Assembly: GCA_022563535.1 (NCBI GenBank)
Contig: JADFNE010000001.1
Location: 23,964 to 87,963 of the forward strand
Source of the DNA: Myxococcales bacterium
GTDB lineage: Bacteria > Myxococcota_A > UBA9160 > UBA4427
Direction of reading: 5' to 3'
DNA: 64,000 nt
Positions 52,163-59,605 of this stretch are shown piece after piece (position 1 is the first letter of the stretch; every line of letters begins with the position of its first letter). Position numbers and translations under genes: made by a program. The notes beneath the pieces were generated by a model, which did no database searches, was not told the origin of the DNA, and saw only the letters and a program-made list of their open reading frames with translations.

Positions 52163-52804
52163 TCAGTCTTCCGCGTGTTCAGCCCACACTCGGGCCACCA
52201 CCGGCCGAGCCTCGACGAGTTCAGCATGCAGCCGAATGCGATCGTTCGCCTCGAAGAGCTGGGGAATGTCCGGATGCCACTGCGCGAGCATAAAGAGGTA
52301 GATGTCCGCCGCGCTGAAAGTTTCGCCGAGTAGATACGGGCCGGGCGATAGTGCTTCGTTCAAGATCGCGAAGTGGCGATCCAAAGCGGAAAGCGCGGCA
52401 CTCGCGACGTCATCGGCACCTTTGGGATCATTGGTAAAGCGATCCCCGTAGTACAATCGCAAAATGTCCTGATAGATGTTGGCTGACATGAAGACGAACC
52501 AGCGCTGGAAGGTCGCGCTTTCCGGGCTGCCCGGCGCAGGCGCGAGCTTGGCTTCGGGATGGCGCTCGCAAATCTGGAGCATGATGGCAGCCGACTCGGT
52601 CATGAATGATCCGTCGGGAAGAACGAGGGCGGGAATCTCGCCCATCGGGTTGATGGCCAGGAATTCGGCGGACCGATGTTCTTCGTTTTCGCGATCGATG
52701 ACGATCTTTTCGTAGCTGGCGCCAATTTCTTCGAGGAGAGCCTGCGGTGCGAAGGCACCGGTCCCTGCTGCCCAGTAAAGCTTGTACATGGCCTTGATCT
52801 CCAT
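52163..52804 (-). CDS. Glutathione S-transferase
   Basis: 213 aa. Thioredoxin-like N-terminal domain (MYKLYWAAGTGAFAPQALLEEIGASYE ... NPMGEIPALVLPDGSFMTESAAI, with the cis-Pro and the GSH-binding ESAAI) and a C-terminal helical domain (FSAADIYLFMLAQW). The usual catalytic Ser/Cys region reads GTGAFAPQ, so a Ser/Thr-type active site is uncertain. ATG 52804 has AAGAGAG upstream; ATG 52789 is an alternative. It lies 111 bp after the DUF3556 gene and may belong to that operon. Confidence 0.87.
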   Translation of the reverse strand: MEIKAMYKLYWAAGTGAFAPQALLEEIGASYEKIVIDRENEEHRSAEFLAINPMGEIPALVLPDGSFMTESAAIMLQICERHPEAKLAPAPGSPESATFQRWFVFMSANIYQDILRLYYGDRFTNDPKGADDVASAALSALDRHFAILNEALSPGPYLLGETFSAADIYLFMLAQWHPDIPQLFEANDRIRLHAELVEARPVVARVWAEHAED

Positions 52805-52891
52805 TTCGTCACTCTCTTGATTTGCATTTTGGATCGGATGGGTCTTGCAACGTCAAGGTAACCTGCTTCGGCTATGGCGGCATCCGGGCAA

Positions 52892-52917
52892 CCCGGCCCT
52901 GCCGGGCAAGGTTTTTT
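52892..52917 (+). terminator. Hairpin with T-run between the GST and DUF3556 genes
   Basis: CCCGG (52892-52896), loop CCCTG, CCGGG (52902-52906), then CAAGG and six T to 52917. This is an intrinsic-terminator layout for plus-strand transcription, although no sense gene lies directly before it. It could stop antisense reading into the minus-strand operon. Confidence 0.4.
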
Positions 52918-54622
52918 ACCGATGACTCGATCCGCGCGCGAAGGCCTCCGCGTATGCGCCGGTCGGCCAGGGTTGTTTGTCGCGCATCGGTGCGATCTCC
53001 GTTTTGCCTTGTGCCAGGATGCCGGTAACGGCGTCTACAGCCTTCCAGGCCATGTGGCGACCGAACAGGGGTTGGGATTCGACCATCACGACCCGTAACT
53101 CTCCCTCTTCGAAACCACATTGTTCCTGGATGGCGTTGAGCAATTGCATCTCGTTCAAGTGCCCGTCGCCAAAATTCCAACCGAGTGCCAGGCCAGCCAC
53201 GACTTCGCCTTCCATCCACTCATAGTTGTCGATGTCGTCCACGGCCTCGGGAATGGCATCGAAGAGCACCTTGCCCTGGAGGTAGACGAGGCGTTGGGCA
53301 GGCATGGACATCATGACTGCATCCACCGCCAATTCATCGTCGAGCACTTCCTCGAGCTGTTCGCGCATGGTGGCTGCGGCCTTCACCAGCTTGTTGAGTT
53401 TCTTTGCGCTGTCCCCGCGGAAGAGCCAGATGTTGTAGGCCCAGTTTCCGGCGTAATAACGCATAGCCAACAGGAATGAAACTTTGGACGGCACGAGATT
53501 GCCGTAGAGTGGGATGGCGACGAGACTGATGACCAGGAACCCGGCGAGCAGCGGTACATTTCCAACCGCGAGCACACTGACCTCAGGGTTGAATCCGAAG
53601 AGAAAGATGCCGCCGTAGATCATCAAGATGTTCCACTCGATCGGCATCCCAGCCGGGTTGTTGGCGGCAATGAAACTGTGAAAGCCGAACATCACGAAGA
53701 GAGCACCGCCCGTGACCAGCGCACTTTCGCTCGAGAGCAGGACGACCGGGATCATGTATTCCGTAATCGTTCCAAAATGGGCCATGAAGGCCGCAAACTT
53801 CGACGGTCGAAGGTCGTCGGGGTATTGGGCAAACAGTTTCTTCTTCAGAACGGTGGGAAAAAACGGGCCGCAGTTCATCATGACCTGAATGATCGTGGGG
53901 AAGTGATGATTGAGCTTGGAGGTCGCTGCCCAGAACCAGATGCAACACCAGAGAATCTGACAGGCGGAGATCCAGACATCACCGGTGCTGGCGGCGGTGA
54001 TGCAAATCAATGCAACGAAGTAGTGCTCTGAACGGGCGGCCAGGTAGATGGTCTTGTCCGCGATGCCGAGCAGGGGGAGCACGATACAGACGGGGATCAA
54101 CAACTCGGGGGTGATGTCCGGGGCGATTGCCGCGCGCAATAGAAAGAAAAGAAGCCCTGCGTAGAGAAGGACGTCCAGATAGCTGCGCGTAATGCCGCCC
54201 AACAGGGGCAAGCCGGGAAACAACGAAAGCTTGGTCGTGCCCGGACGCAAAAAGTGGAGGAAGCCTCCCATCGGAGGTTTGAAGCGCGCGTTCATCGGGC
54301 CAAAGGAACAGCCAAAGCCGGCGACTTCGTAAAACATGGCCCACACGATGGCCTTTTTGAACGCGATGCCGGTAAACGCCCAGTCGCCGATCGAGGTCAA
54401 GCCCGTGTAGTTCGTCGAAAAGGAAGAGACGAATATCCATCCCCCCGTAAAGAAGATGAGATACTTGAGCCAGTACATCACAATCACGACGAATGGCGTG
54501 GCATGTTGCTGGGAAGCCCACATGCGACAGATGAGACGCATGCGCCGAGGAAAGGGCAGGGCGCGCACGTCTGGGACATCGTCCATTTCGTAGGGCGGAA
54601 TCGCAGTGTCTGAAATCGTCAT
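52916..54622 (-). CDS. DUF3556-like polytopic membrane protein
   Basis: 568 aa with about ten hydrophobic segments in residues 45-410 and a soluble C-terminal part (about 420-568). FYEVAGFGCSFGPMNARFKPPMGGFLHFLRPGTTKLSLFP and FWAATSKLNHHFPTIIQVMMNCGPFFP are striking conserved-looking stretches. From memory the protein matches DUF3556, a family best known from mycobacteria. It may also be distantly HTTM-like (HTTM-type proteins share such membrane motifs). The function is unknown. GGAG precedes ATG 54622, and only 1 bp separates it from the DUF1214 gene. Confidence 0.68.
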   Translation of the reverse strand: MTISDTAIPPYEMDDVPDVRALPFPRRMRLICRMWASQQHATPFVVIVMYWLKYLIFFTGGWIFVSSFSTNYTGLTSIGDWAFTGIAFKKAIVWAMFYEVAGFGCSFGPMNARFKPPMGGFLHFLRPGTTKLSLFPGLPLLGGITRSYLDVLLYAGLLFFLLRAAIAPDITPELLIPVCIVLPLLGIADKTIYLAARSEHYFVALICITAASTGDVWISACQILWCCIWFWAATSKLNHHFPTIIQVMMNCGPFFPTVLKKKLFAQYPDDLRPSKFAAFMAHFGTITEYMIPVVLLSSESALVTGGALFVMFGFHSFIAANNPAGMPIEWNILMIYGGIFLFGFNPEVSVLAVGNVPLLAGFLVISLVAIPLYGNLVPSKVSFLLAMRYYAGNWAYNIWLFRGDSAKKLNKLVKAAATMREQLEEVLDDELAVDAVMMSMPAQRLVYLQGKVLFDAIPEAVDDIDNYEWMEGEVVAGLALGWNFGDGHLNEMQLLNAIQEQCGFEEGELRVVMVESQPLFGRHMAWKAVDAVTGILAQGKTEIAPMRDKQPWPTGAYAEAFARGSSHR

Positions 54623-54623
54623 T

Positions 54624-55769
54624 TCAGCTCCCCAGCGATGCCGTTTCCACGACCTCGGCTACGGGAGTTTCGACCTCTCCCTCCGGCATGACGAAACGCC
54701 AGTAGACCAGCCCGAAGGGGCGTCCCTCGGTGTCGATCCAGTTCGGCACCCCCGGGTCTTCGTGAGCGATTACGATCCGGAAGCTCCCATCTGCTTCGAG
54801 CTGGGTCTGCTTGCGGTTGAGTGAGATGCGCCGGTTGCTGTAGTCATAACTCTGGATATATCGGTTCCATAGGCAGACGTTTGCAAACTTGCACTCGGGA
54901 AAGCGGCCGGTGATCAGCAGTGCTTTGTCGGGGCCGAGCAAGTACGGCGCCATGGTGTAGGCGATGTCCATGGCGGAGTACGCCATGTCGCCAGGCTTCT
55001 CGGGTTTGTTGAAGACGTTGGGCACGCTCGATACCCAACTCGGCTGATCTTCGGGTTTGCGCGGGGGTTGGTCGAGGGTGTCGCCACGCAAGAAATTCAT
55101 CACGCGCTGAATGCCGGCGGCCACGTTGCGATCCTGTGCTTCGGGGTCGAAGGCCGGCGGCGGTCCCGGATCCAACGCGGGCTCGATGGTCATCGGCACG
55201 TGCCGCGACGGATCGGCGGCGGCGCAAATTTCTTCTTCGAAGTAGTGTCGACTCGTTACCCGCATGGCAGTGGGGGTGAGTTCGAGCCAATTGCGTTCGC
55301 GCTTCTCCGCGGACAGCACGATTTCGAAGTTGCCGTCAGGGTCGACGTCGAATTCGCCGTCATGTAGACCCGCGGCGGTGCCCGTGGCGTAGGCGCCTTC
55401 CCCCGGTCCCTCCTCGATGGTCAGCGAGACGTATACGGCCCCCGCCATGTTGCCGCGCACGATGTAGTCGCGGTCCGGACGGATCGCGGCGTCAAAGTAG
55501 ATGGCGTCACCGTTGTCGCCGCGAAACTTGCGGGTCGGCGAAACGATCCGCCGGAACACCGGCCGCTCGGGATCGGCGTCGAAATGCGAGAACAGGCCGC
55601 CCTCGAGCAGGTGCATCAAGTTGCGATGACCGTCGGCGATATCGCCCTGGTTCTCGATCCCCCACTCGCTGCCGTAGCGTCGCTCGTCGATTTCGCGAAT
55701 CAGGTCGAGCAGTTCGTGAAGTTTCTTTCGGCTCTCGGTTGTGGGGGAAGACGTTGTGGAGGAAGGCAT
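54624..55769 (-). CDS. DUF1214-domain protein
   Basis: 381 aa from ATG 55769 (GAGG upstream; the longer frame from 55853 is not supported). The C-terminal part NRYIQSYDYSNRRISLNRKQTQLEADGSFRIVIAHEDPGVPNWIDTEGRPFGLVYWRF fits the DUF1214 pattern. The protein is predicted to be soluble, with no signal peptide. The family role is not known. It is tightly linked to DUF3556 downstream and to the SnoaL-like gene upstream (32 bp), so it should act in the same pathway. Confidence 0.75.
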   Translation of the reverse strand: MPSSTTSSPTTESRKKLHELLDLIREIDERRYGSEWGIENQGDIADGHRNLMHLLEGGLFSHFDADPERPVFRRIVSPTRKFRGDNGDAIYFDAAIRPDRDYIVRGNMAGAVYVSLTIEEGPGEGAYATGTAAGLHDGEFDVDPDGNFEIVLSAEKRERNWLELTPTAMRVTSRHYFEEEICAAADPSRHVPMTIEPALDPGPPPAFDPEAQDRNVAAGIQRVMNFLRGDTLDQPPRKPEDQPSWVSSVPNVFNKPEKPGDMAYSAMDIAYTMAPYLLGPDKALLITGRFPECKFANVCLWNRYIQSYDYSNRRISLNRKQTQLEADGSFRIVIAHEDPGVPNWIDTEGRPFGLVYWRFVMPEGEVETPVAEVVETASLGS

Positions 55770-55801
55770 AGAGGACCTCTCGAGTTGGCTGTGCGGAGTT
55801 T

Positions 55802-56236
55802 TCAATCGGTGAAGTCGGCCTGGGTGCCCTTCGCCATTTCGATCAGGAACCACTCGGGGAACTGCCCGACGAAAGAGGAGACGTCCCAGTAGTCACTCCA
55901 TTTGGAGATTTTCCCTCCCTTCATCTCGTGCATGGTTGCAAACTGGTTCGTCGCTTTCTCCCCGCTTTTGAAAGTCCAGACTTCGGTGTGATCCAGGAAG
56001 ACCACGTCGCCGTCGCCAACCAGATGGTGAATGGTGTGTTGGTGGTCGACCAGATGATCGAACGCGATCGCCAATCGCTTCACTACGTTCTCGGGGCCTC
56101 GGGCGCCCGGATCCTCGGTGGGAACGTCCTCGTAGTGAATGTCGTCCGTAAGGCAGTTCTTCATCGTTTCCCAGTTCATGTCACTGAGCGCATTCCACAA
56201 GGTTTCCACGGTCTTCTTGTTTTCTTCGATGGACAT
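55802..56236 (-). CDS. SnoaL/NTF2-fold protein (limonene-epoxide-hydrolase-like)
   Basis: 144 aa from ATG 56236 (GGAGGAACGA). The cone-shaped NTF2 fold is indicated by TVETLWNALSDMNWETMKNCLTDDIHYEDVPTEDPGARGPENVVKRL and VFLDHTEVWTFKSGEKATNQFATMHEMKGGKISKWSDYWD. Such proteins act as polyketide cyclases, epoxide hydrolases or steroid isomerases. The Asp/His pattern is compatible with acid-base catalysis but does not decide which. Its place among lipid or steroid genes favours an isomerase or hydrolase (inference). Confidence 0.8.
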   Translation of the reverse strand: MSIEENKKTVETLWNALSDMNWETMKNCLTDDIHYEDVPTEDPGARGPENVVKRLAIAFDHLVDHQHTIHHLVGDGDVVFLDHTEVWTFKSGEKATNQFATMHEMKGGKISKWSDYWDVSSFVGQFPEWFLIEMAKGTQADFTD

Positions 56237-56310
56237 TCGTTCCTCCGGATCCGGTGCATGTTGTAGGCGCAGTTTGTGCAGTTTTCCGCAAGATCTCAAT
56301 AGTAGCCGTT

Positions 56311-57570
56311 TTAGCTCTCGAGCCTTACCGGGAAGCGATCGGTATAGAAGCGAAATCGTTCGCGTAATTCTTTTGCGTTGAGGTTGAAGTCGGCCAGGTT
56401 GTAGCGCACTCGTCCGTACCGGCCGCGCGGATGATCGTCGTGATAGCCCACGAGCGCGGCTTTCGAGTCGGAATCGAATGGGACGCCCGCCAGTCGATAA
56501 ATCTCATCGACCGTTTCGAGTTCTCGCCCCATGTAGTCATGGAACAGAACATCGATGGAGCTGTCGGCGGCGAAGGTGTCTCGATCTTCGACGCAGCGCT
56601 GCAGCATTTTCTCGATTCGGTCGGCCCAGTAGTGCCCGAGGCCAACCGGGTCCGCCTTCGCCGCGGACAGTCGCGACGCGTAGGCAATCATCGTCGAAAA
56701 CGAAGCGACGGTCGCGACCGGGTCGCGGTGGGTGACGACGAGGGTTGCGCCGGGAAAAACTGCGGCGATGGGTTTGAGCTGTTCCAGATGCTGGGGACTC
56801 TTGAGCACCCAGCGTGTTCCCCCGCGAAGCCACTGCAGGGTGCGGAGGATCTTGGCCAGGTAGCGGTAGTGCGGCGTCTGGTCGTGCTCCAGGTAGTAGT
56901 CGCGAAAACGAGGCGCGCGACCAATGCCGAGGGTTTCCATGATCATGGTCGAGAAGTCGATCGCGAGCAAATGAATTTCTTCGTGAATATGGTCCACGGT
57001 CATCTCGTGCATGGCGTTGAAGTGCGGCATCACGGAATCGCGAAATGCAATACCCGCTGCAGCCCGAGCGAACCGCGGATCCTCTTCACCTGGGAGCGGG
57101 ACCTCGCTTTCTGCGAGCACCGGTTCGAGTGACTCCCACCAGGGAAGCGAGCGAATTTTCGGATCGGCCCCGATCATGCTGTGGAGGTGAGTCGTGCCGC
57201 TGCGGGGGAGGCCGGCGATGATGATTGGAGGCTCTTGTTCGACTTGCTCTATCTCTGGATGGCGCTTCCACAAGTCTTCGAGCAACAGGCGATTCTTGAG
57301 AAAGCCCACGAGCTGCGCAATGCTGCTCAGCTTGCCGATCGCGGTGAGCGGGCCGTCTTCGCGCAGACCTGTGAGGATGATTTCAAGGCGCTCTTGCCAG
57401 TCGAGTTCTCCAAAGTCGGTGAGTCCGGTCTCCCTTGAAGCCTGTTCCATCAGCGCATCCAGTTCGAGTTGCATGGCGTCGGCGATGGGGGCCGCGAGCT
57501 TCGACTGATCGATGAAACTTTGGGGCAATTGGGGGTCGGCGAGATCGAGGATACGAATGTCTTCGGCCAT
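56311..57570 (-). CDS. PAPS-dependent sulfotransferase family protein
   Basis: 419 aa. The 5'-phosphosulphate loop is IIIAGLPRSGTTHLHSM (residues about 117-132). The 3'-phosphate site is LVVTHRDPVATVASF. A long helical N-terminal part precedes the core, as in the bacterial sulfotransferase_3 type. It should transfer sulphate from PAPS to a hydroxyl of a lipid, steroid or other alcohol; the acceptor is unknown. CGGAGAAGAC precedes ATG 57570. It lies 18 bp after the lipase gene. Confidence 0.88.
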   Translation of the reverse strand: MAEDIRILDLADPQLPQSFIDQSKLAAPIADAMQLELDALMEQASRETGLTDFGELDWQERLEIILTGLREDGPLTAIGKLSSIAQLVGFLKNRLLLEDLWKRHPEIEQVEQEPPIIIAGLPRSGTTHLHSMIGADPKIRSLPWWESLEPVLAESEVPLPGEEDPRFARAAAGIAFRDSVMPHFNAMHEMTVDHIHEEIHLLAIDFSTMIMETLGIGRAPRFRDYYLEHDQTPHYRYLAKILRTLQWLRGGTRWVLKSPQHLEQLKPIAAVFPGATLVVTHRDPVATVASFSTMIAYASRLSAAKADPVGLGHYWADRIEKMLQRCVEDRDTFAADSSIDVLFHDYMGRELETVDEIYRLAGVPFDSDSKAALVGYHDDHPRGRYGRVRYNLADFNLNAKELRERFRFYTDRFPVRLES

Positions 57571-57588
57571 GTCTTCTCCGCGTCGGGT

Positions 57589-58515
57589 TCAGAGTGCGTC
57601 GAACACCGCGAAGATCTGATCCCGATAGTCGTCGATCTCCATCAAGAGTTCGTGCTTTGCTCCCTCGATGATCACTTGCTCGCCATTGGGGAGCCGGTTG
57701 GCCACGATTCTTTGCGCTTCGACGGAGACCAGCGACTCCGCACTGGCCGTGCAGACGCGAATGGGCGTGTGAATGGCTTCGGGAAACCCCGGGGCGTGAA
57801 TCGTTTCCATGGAGATGATCCCCTGTCTCGCCCAGCCGAACGTTGGGGCGCCGAGCTCGAGCTGGGGTTGCGCTTTGACCTGGGCCACGAAACGGGCAAA
57901 GCGCTCGGGGTCGTGGGTGAGTACGTTGCCTTCAAATTTGCGATCGGATTCGCTGTAGTCCCCGCCGCCCGGAATGTACGAAGTGCCCAGCCGAAGCACG
58001 TTTGTGGCCCCCCCGACCAGGCGCAGGAGTTTGGGTGTCCGAGCGAACTTGCCGATCCCCCACATGGGTGCCGAAAAAACCGCCGATTCACAGGAATCGG
58101 GAAATTCGCCCAGGTAGCGCATGCCGATGTTGCCTCCCATCGAATGACACAAGAGGCGATAGGGTGCGGGGCAGTTGGGTTCGACAAACTCAACCATCGT
58201 CTGACGAAGGTCTGAAACGTAAAGGTCGAAGTCTTCAACGTGACCCTTGTGACGAGACGCGAGCGGGCGATCCGACATCCCCTGACCTCGCCAATCGAGA
58301 GTTGCGACGGTGTAGTCGCGCTCGTGCAGGTTGCGAATGACTTCGAAGTACTTCTCGATGAACTCGGTGCGGCCGTTCAGTACGACGACGGTTCCGCGAC
58401 TGGTGTTCGGGGGGGCAAAGCGAGCGACGCGGAACCGCGTTCGATCCGCAGCGGTGAGCCATTCTGAAACCGCACCATTCGGTACGGGATCTTCATTGGT
58501 GATCACGAATGTCAT
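57589..58515 (-). CDS. Alpha/beta hydrolase, monoacylglycerol-lipase / lysophospholipase type
   Basis: 308 aa. The nucleophile Ser125 is in LLCHSMGGNIGMRYL, the oxyanion region is VVVLNGRTEFIEKYFEVI, and TLDWRGQGMSDRP is typical of the PldB group. The late GAKHELLMEIDDYRD gives the catalytic His. No signal peptide, so it is cytosolic or peripheral. It probably hydrolyses a monoacylglycerol, lysophospholipid or related ester. It is followed after 18 bp by the sulfotransferase gene. Confidence 0.88.
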   Translation of the reverse strand: MTFVITNEDPVPNGAVSEWLTAADRTRFRVARFAPPNTSRGTVVVLNGRTEFIEKYFEVIRNLHERDYTVATLDWRGQGMSDRPLASRHKGHVEDFDLYVSDLRQTMVEFVEPNCPAPYRLLCHSMGGNIGMRYLGEFPDSCESAVFSAPMWGIGKFARTPKLLRLVGGATNVLRLGTSYIPGGGDYSESDRKFEGNVLTHDPERFARFVAQVKAQPQLELGAPTFGWARQGIISMETIHAPGFPEAIHTPIRVCTASAESLVSVEAQRIVANRLPNGEQVIIEGAKHELLMEIDDYRDQIFAVFDAL

Positions 58516-58548
58516 GTCTCTTGTATAGCGAACAGGAGCCTGCGCCCC

Positions 58549-59343
58549 CTACCAGACGAAGGGAATCAAGATCTTTCGTTGCCGCGGGTAATCGGGAAAC
58601 GTCTCTTGGTACCAGGCGTGAGTGGATACGGCTCGCGGGATCAAGTTCGCCATGGTGATCGCCAGGACGTAGACCCCGGCCAGGCTCCAGGTGAAGACAG
58701 AGAAACCGACCCAGAACAAGATCTCGGTGAGATAGCTGGGATTGCTCACGTAGCGAAACAGCCCGCCGTTGGGAATGCGATAACGCTTGATTCCCCGGGC
58801 GATTTCCTCTTGGGTTCGCAGTTGGCGCACGATGTAGTCCGAGTGAAGATTGGCGAGAAACGCCGCGTAGTAGAGTGCAATGCCGAAGATGAAGCGGGGG
58901 TCGGCAAACCAGGCAAAGCCCAGGTGTCCCGCATGGTTCGATGCCCAGGTCGCGTTCAGGTAGCCGTGGATGCTGGTCACGACCCAACCGATGACGACCA
59001 GCATCAGGCTGAAACTGCTTTTCTGGCCGACCGGAACCCGCATCAGTGCGGGCATGATGAACCCTCGGTTTGCGTAGTGGACGAGCCAGACGAAGAGCAC
59101 GCAGAGTGCAAAGGGCGTGGCGGCGTTGGGTCCCTGCAGAAAAAAGTAGACGAAGCTCAGCGAGGCGGGCAGTTCCATCAAGAACCAGCCGAGCCGGGGG
59201 TCGAGGCTCACTCCGAAACTCTCGTCGGCGAAGCGACCGTAGGGGGTGCGGACGAATATCGCCGAAATCGCCGTGAGCGCGACAATTGCAAACCCGATCG
59301 TCAGGGTCGTATCGTAGGCGGTGTCTCCAGTGTATTCGATCAA
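58549..59343 (-). CDS. Steroid 5-alpha-reductase-family membrane protein
   Basis: 264 aa from TTG 59343, preceded by GAGAGGG nine nt upstream. A longer frame with TTG 59403 would include residues that look like a different, decayed gene. Six or so membrane spans; the C-terminal signature YRIPNGGLFRYVSNPSYLTEILFWVGF ... NLIPRAVSTHAWYQETFPDYPRQRKILIPFVW is diagnostic of the 3-oxo-5-alpha-steroid 4-dehydrogenase family. It should reduce an enone or enoyl lipid with NADPH. It heads the seven-gene minus-strand operon that continues with the lipase and sulfotransferase. Confidence 0.87.
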   Translation of the reverse strand: MIEYTGDTAYDTTLTIGFAIVALTAISAIFVRTPYGRFADESFGVSLDPRLGWFLMELPASLSFVYFFLQGPNAATPFALCVLFVWLVHYANRGFIMPALMRVPVGQKSSFSLMLVVIGWVVTSIHGYLNATWASNHAGHLGFAWFADPRFIFGIALYYAAFLANLHSDYIVRQLRTQEEIARGIKRYRIPNGGLFRYVSNPSYLTEILFWVGFSVFTWSLAGVYVLAITMANLIPRAVSTHAWYQETFPDYPRQRKILIPFVW

Positions 59344-59520
59344 GCTTCGCAACCCTCTCGCGATGGATGATTCATCGACGCTGTGGCCGGTGAGTTCCGC
59401 CAATGCTTCGATTTCTGAATCGCTGACCCAGACATTCCCCGGGCCTCGATCGGTCTGTTCGCTGCTGACGCGAAGTTCCCGACCTTCGGCTGGCTTGTCA
59501 AATCAGCCAGCGTCACACCA
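59344..59520 (-). pseudogene. Decayed YkgJ-like (Cys-cluster metal protein) remnant
   Basis: Upstream of and in frame with the 5-alpha-reductase gene, the minus strand reads WCDAG, a stop (TGA), and later DRGPGNVWVSDSEIEALAELTGHS. The second part matches the pattern of YkgJ-type proteins (GxVWVxxxEIxxLA). The expected CxxC...CC ligands are missing and a stop interrupts it. It appears to be a truncated relic joined to the reductase frame. Recognition is from memory of the family pattern. Confidence 0.4.
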
Positions 59521-59528
59521 TTCAGCTA

Positions 59529-59558
59529 TTTCCAGCGAGCCGTGCGCGGGTCTATAAT
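59529..59558 (+). promoter_or_regulatory. Candidate sigma-70 promoter of the aldehyde oxidoreductase gene
   Basis: TTTCCA (59529-59534), 18-nt spacer, TATAAT (59553-59558), 47 nt before GTG 59606. The -10 is perfect; the -35 is weak. A CATT triple repeat (near 59569-59580) and the inverted repeat TGGCT-N9-AGCCA (59491-59509) lie nearby. Confidence 0.42.
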
Positions 59559-59605
59559 CGAGCATCATCCATTCATTCATTCGATCTGCCCAGGGAGGAG
59601 CCACC

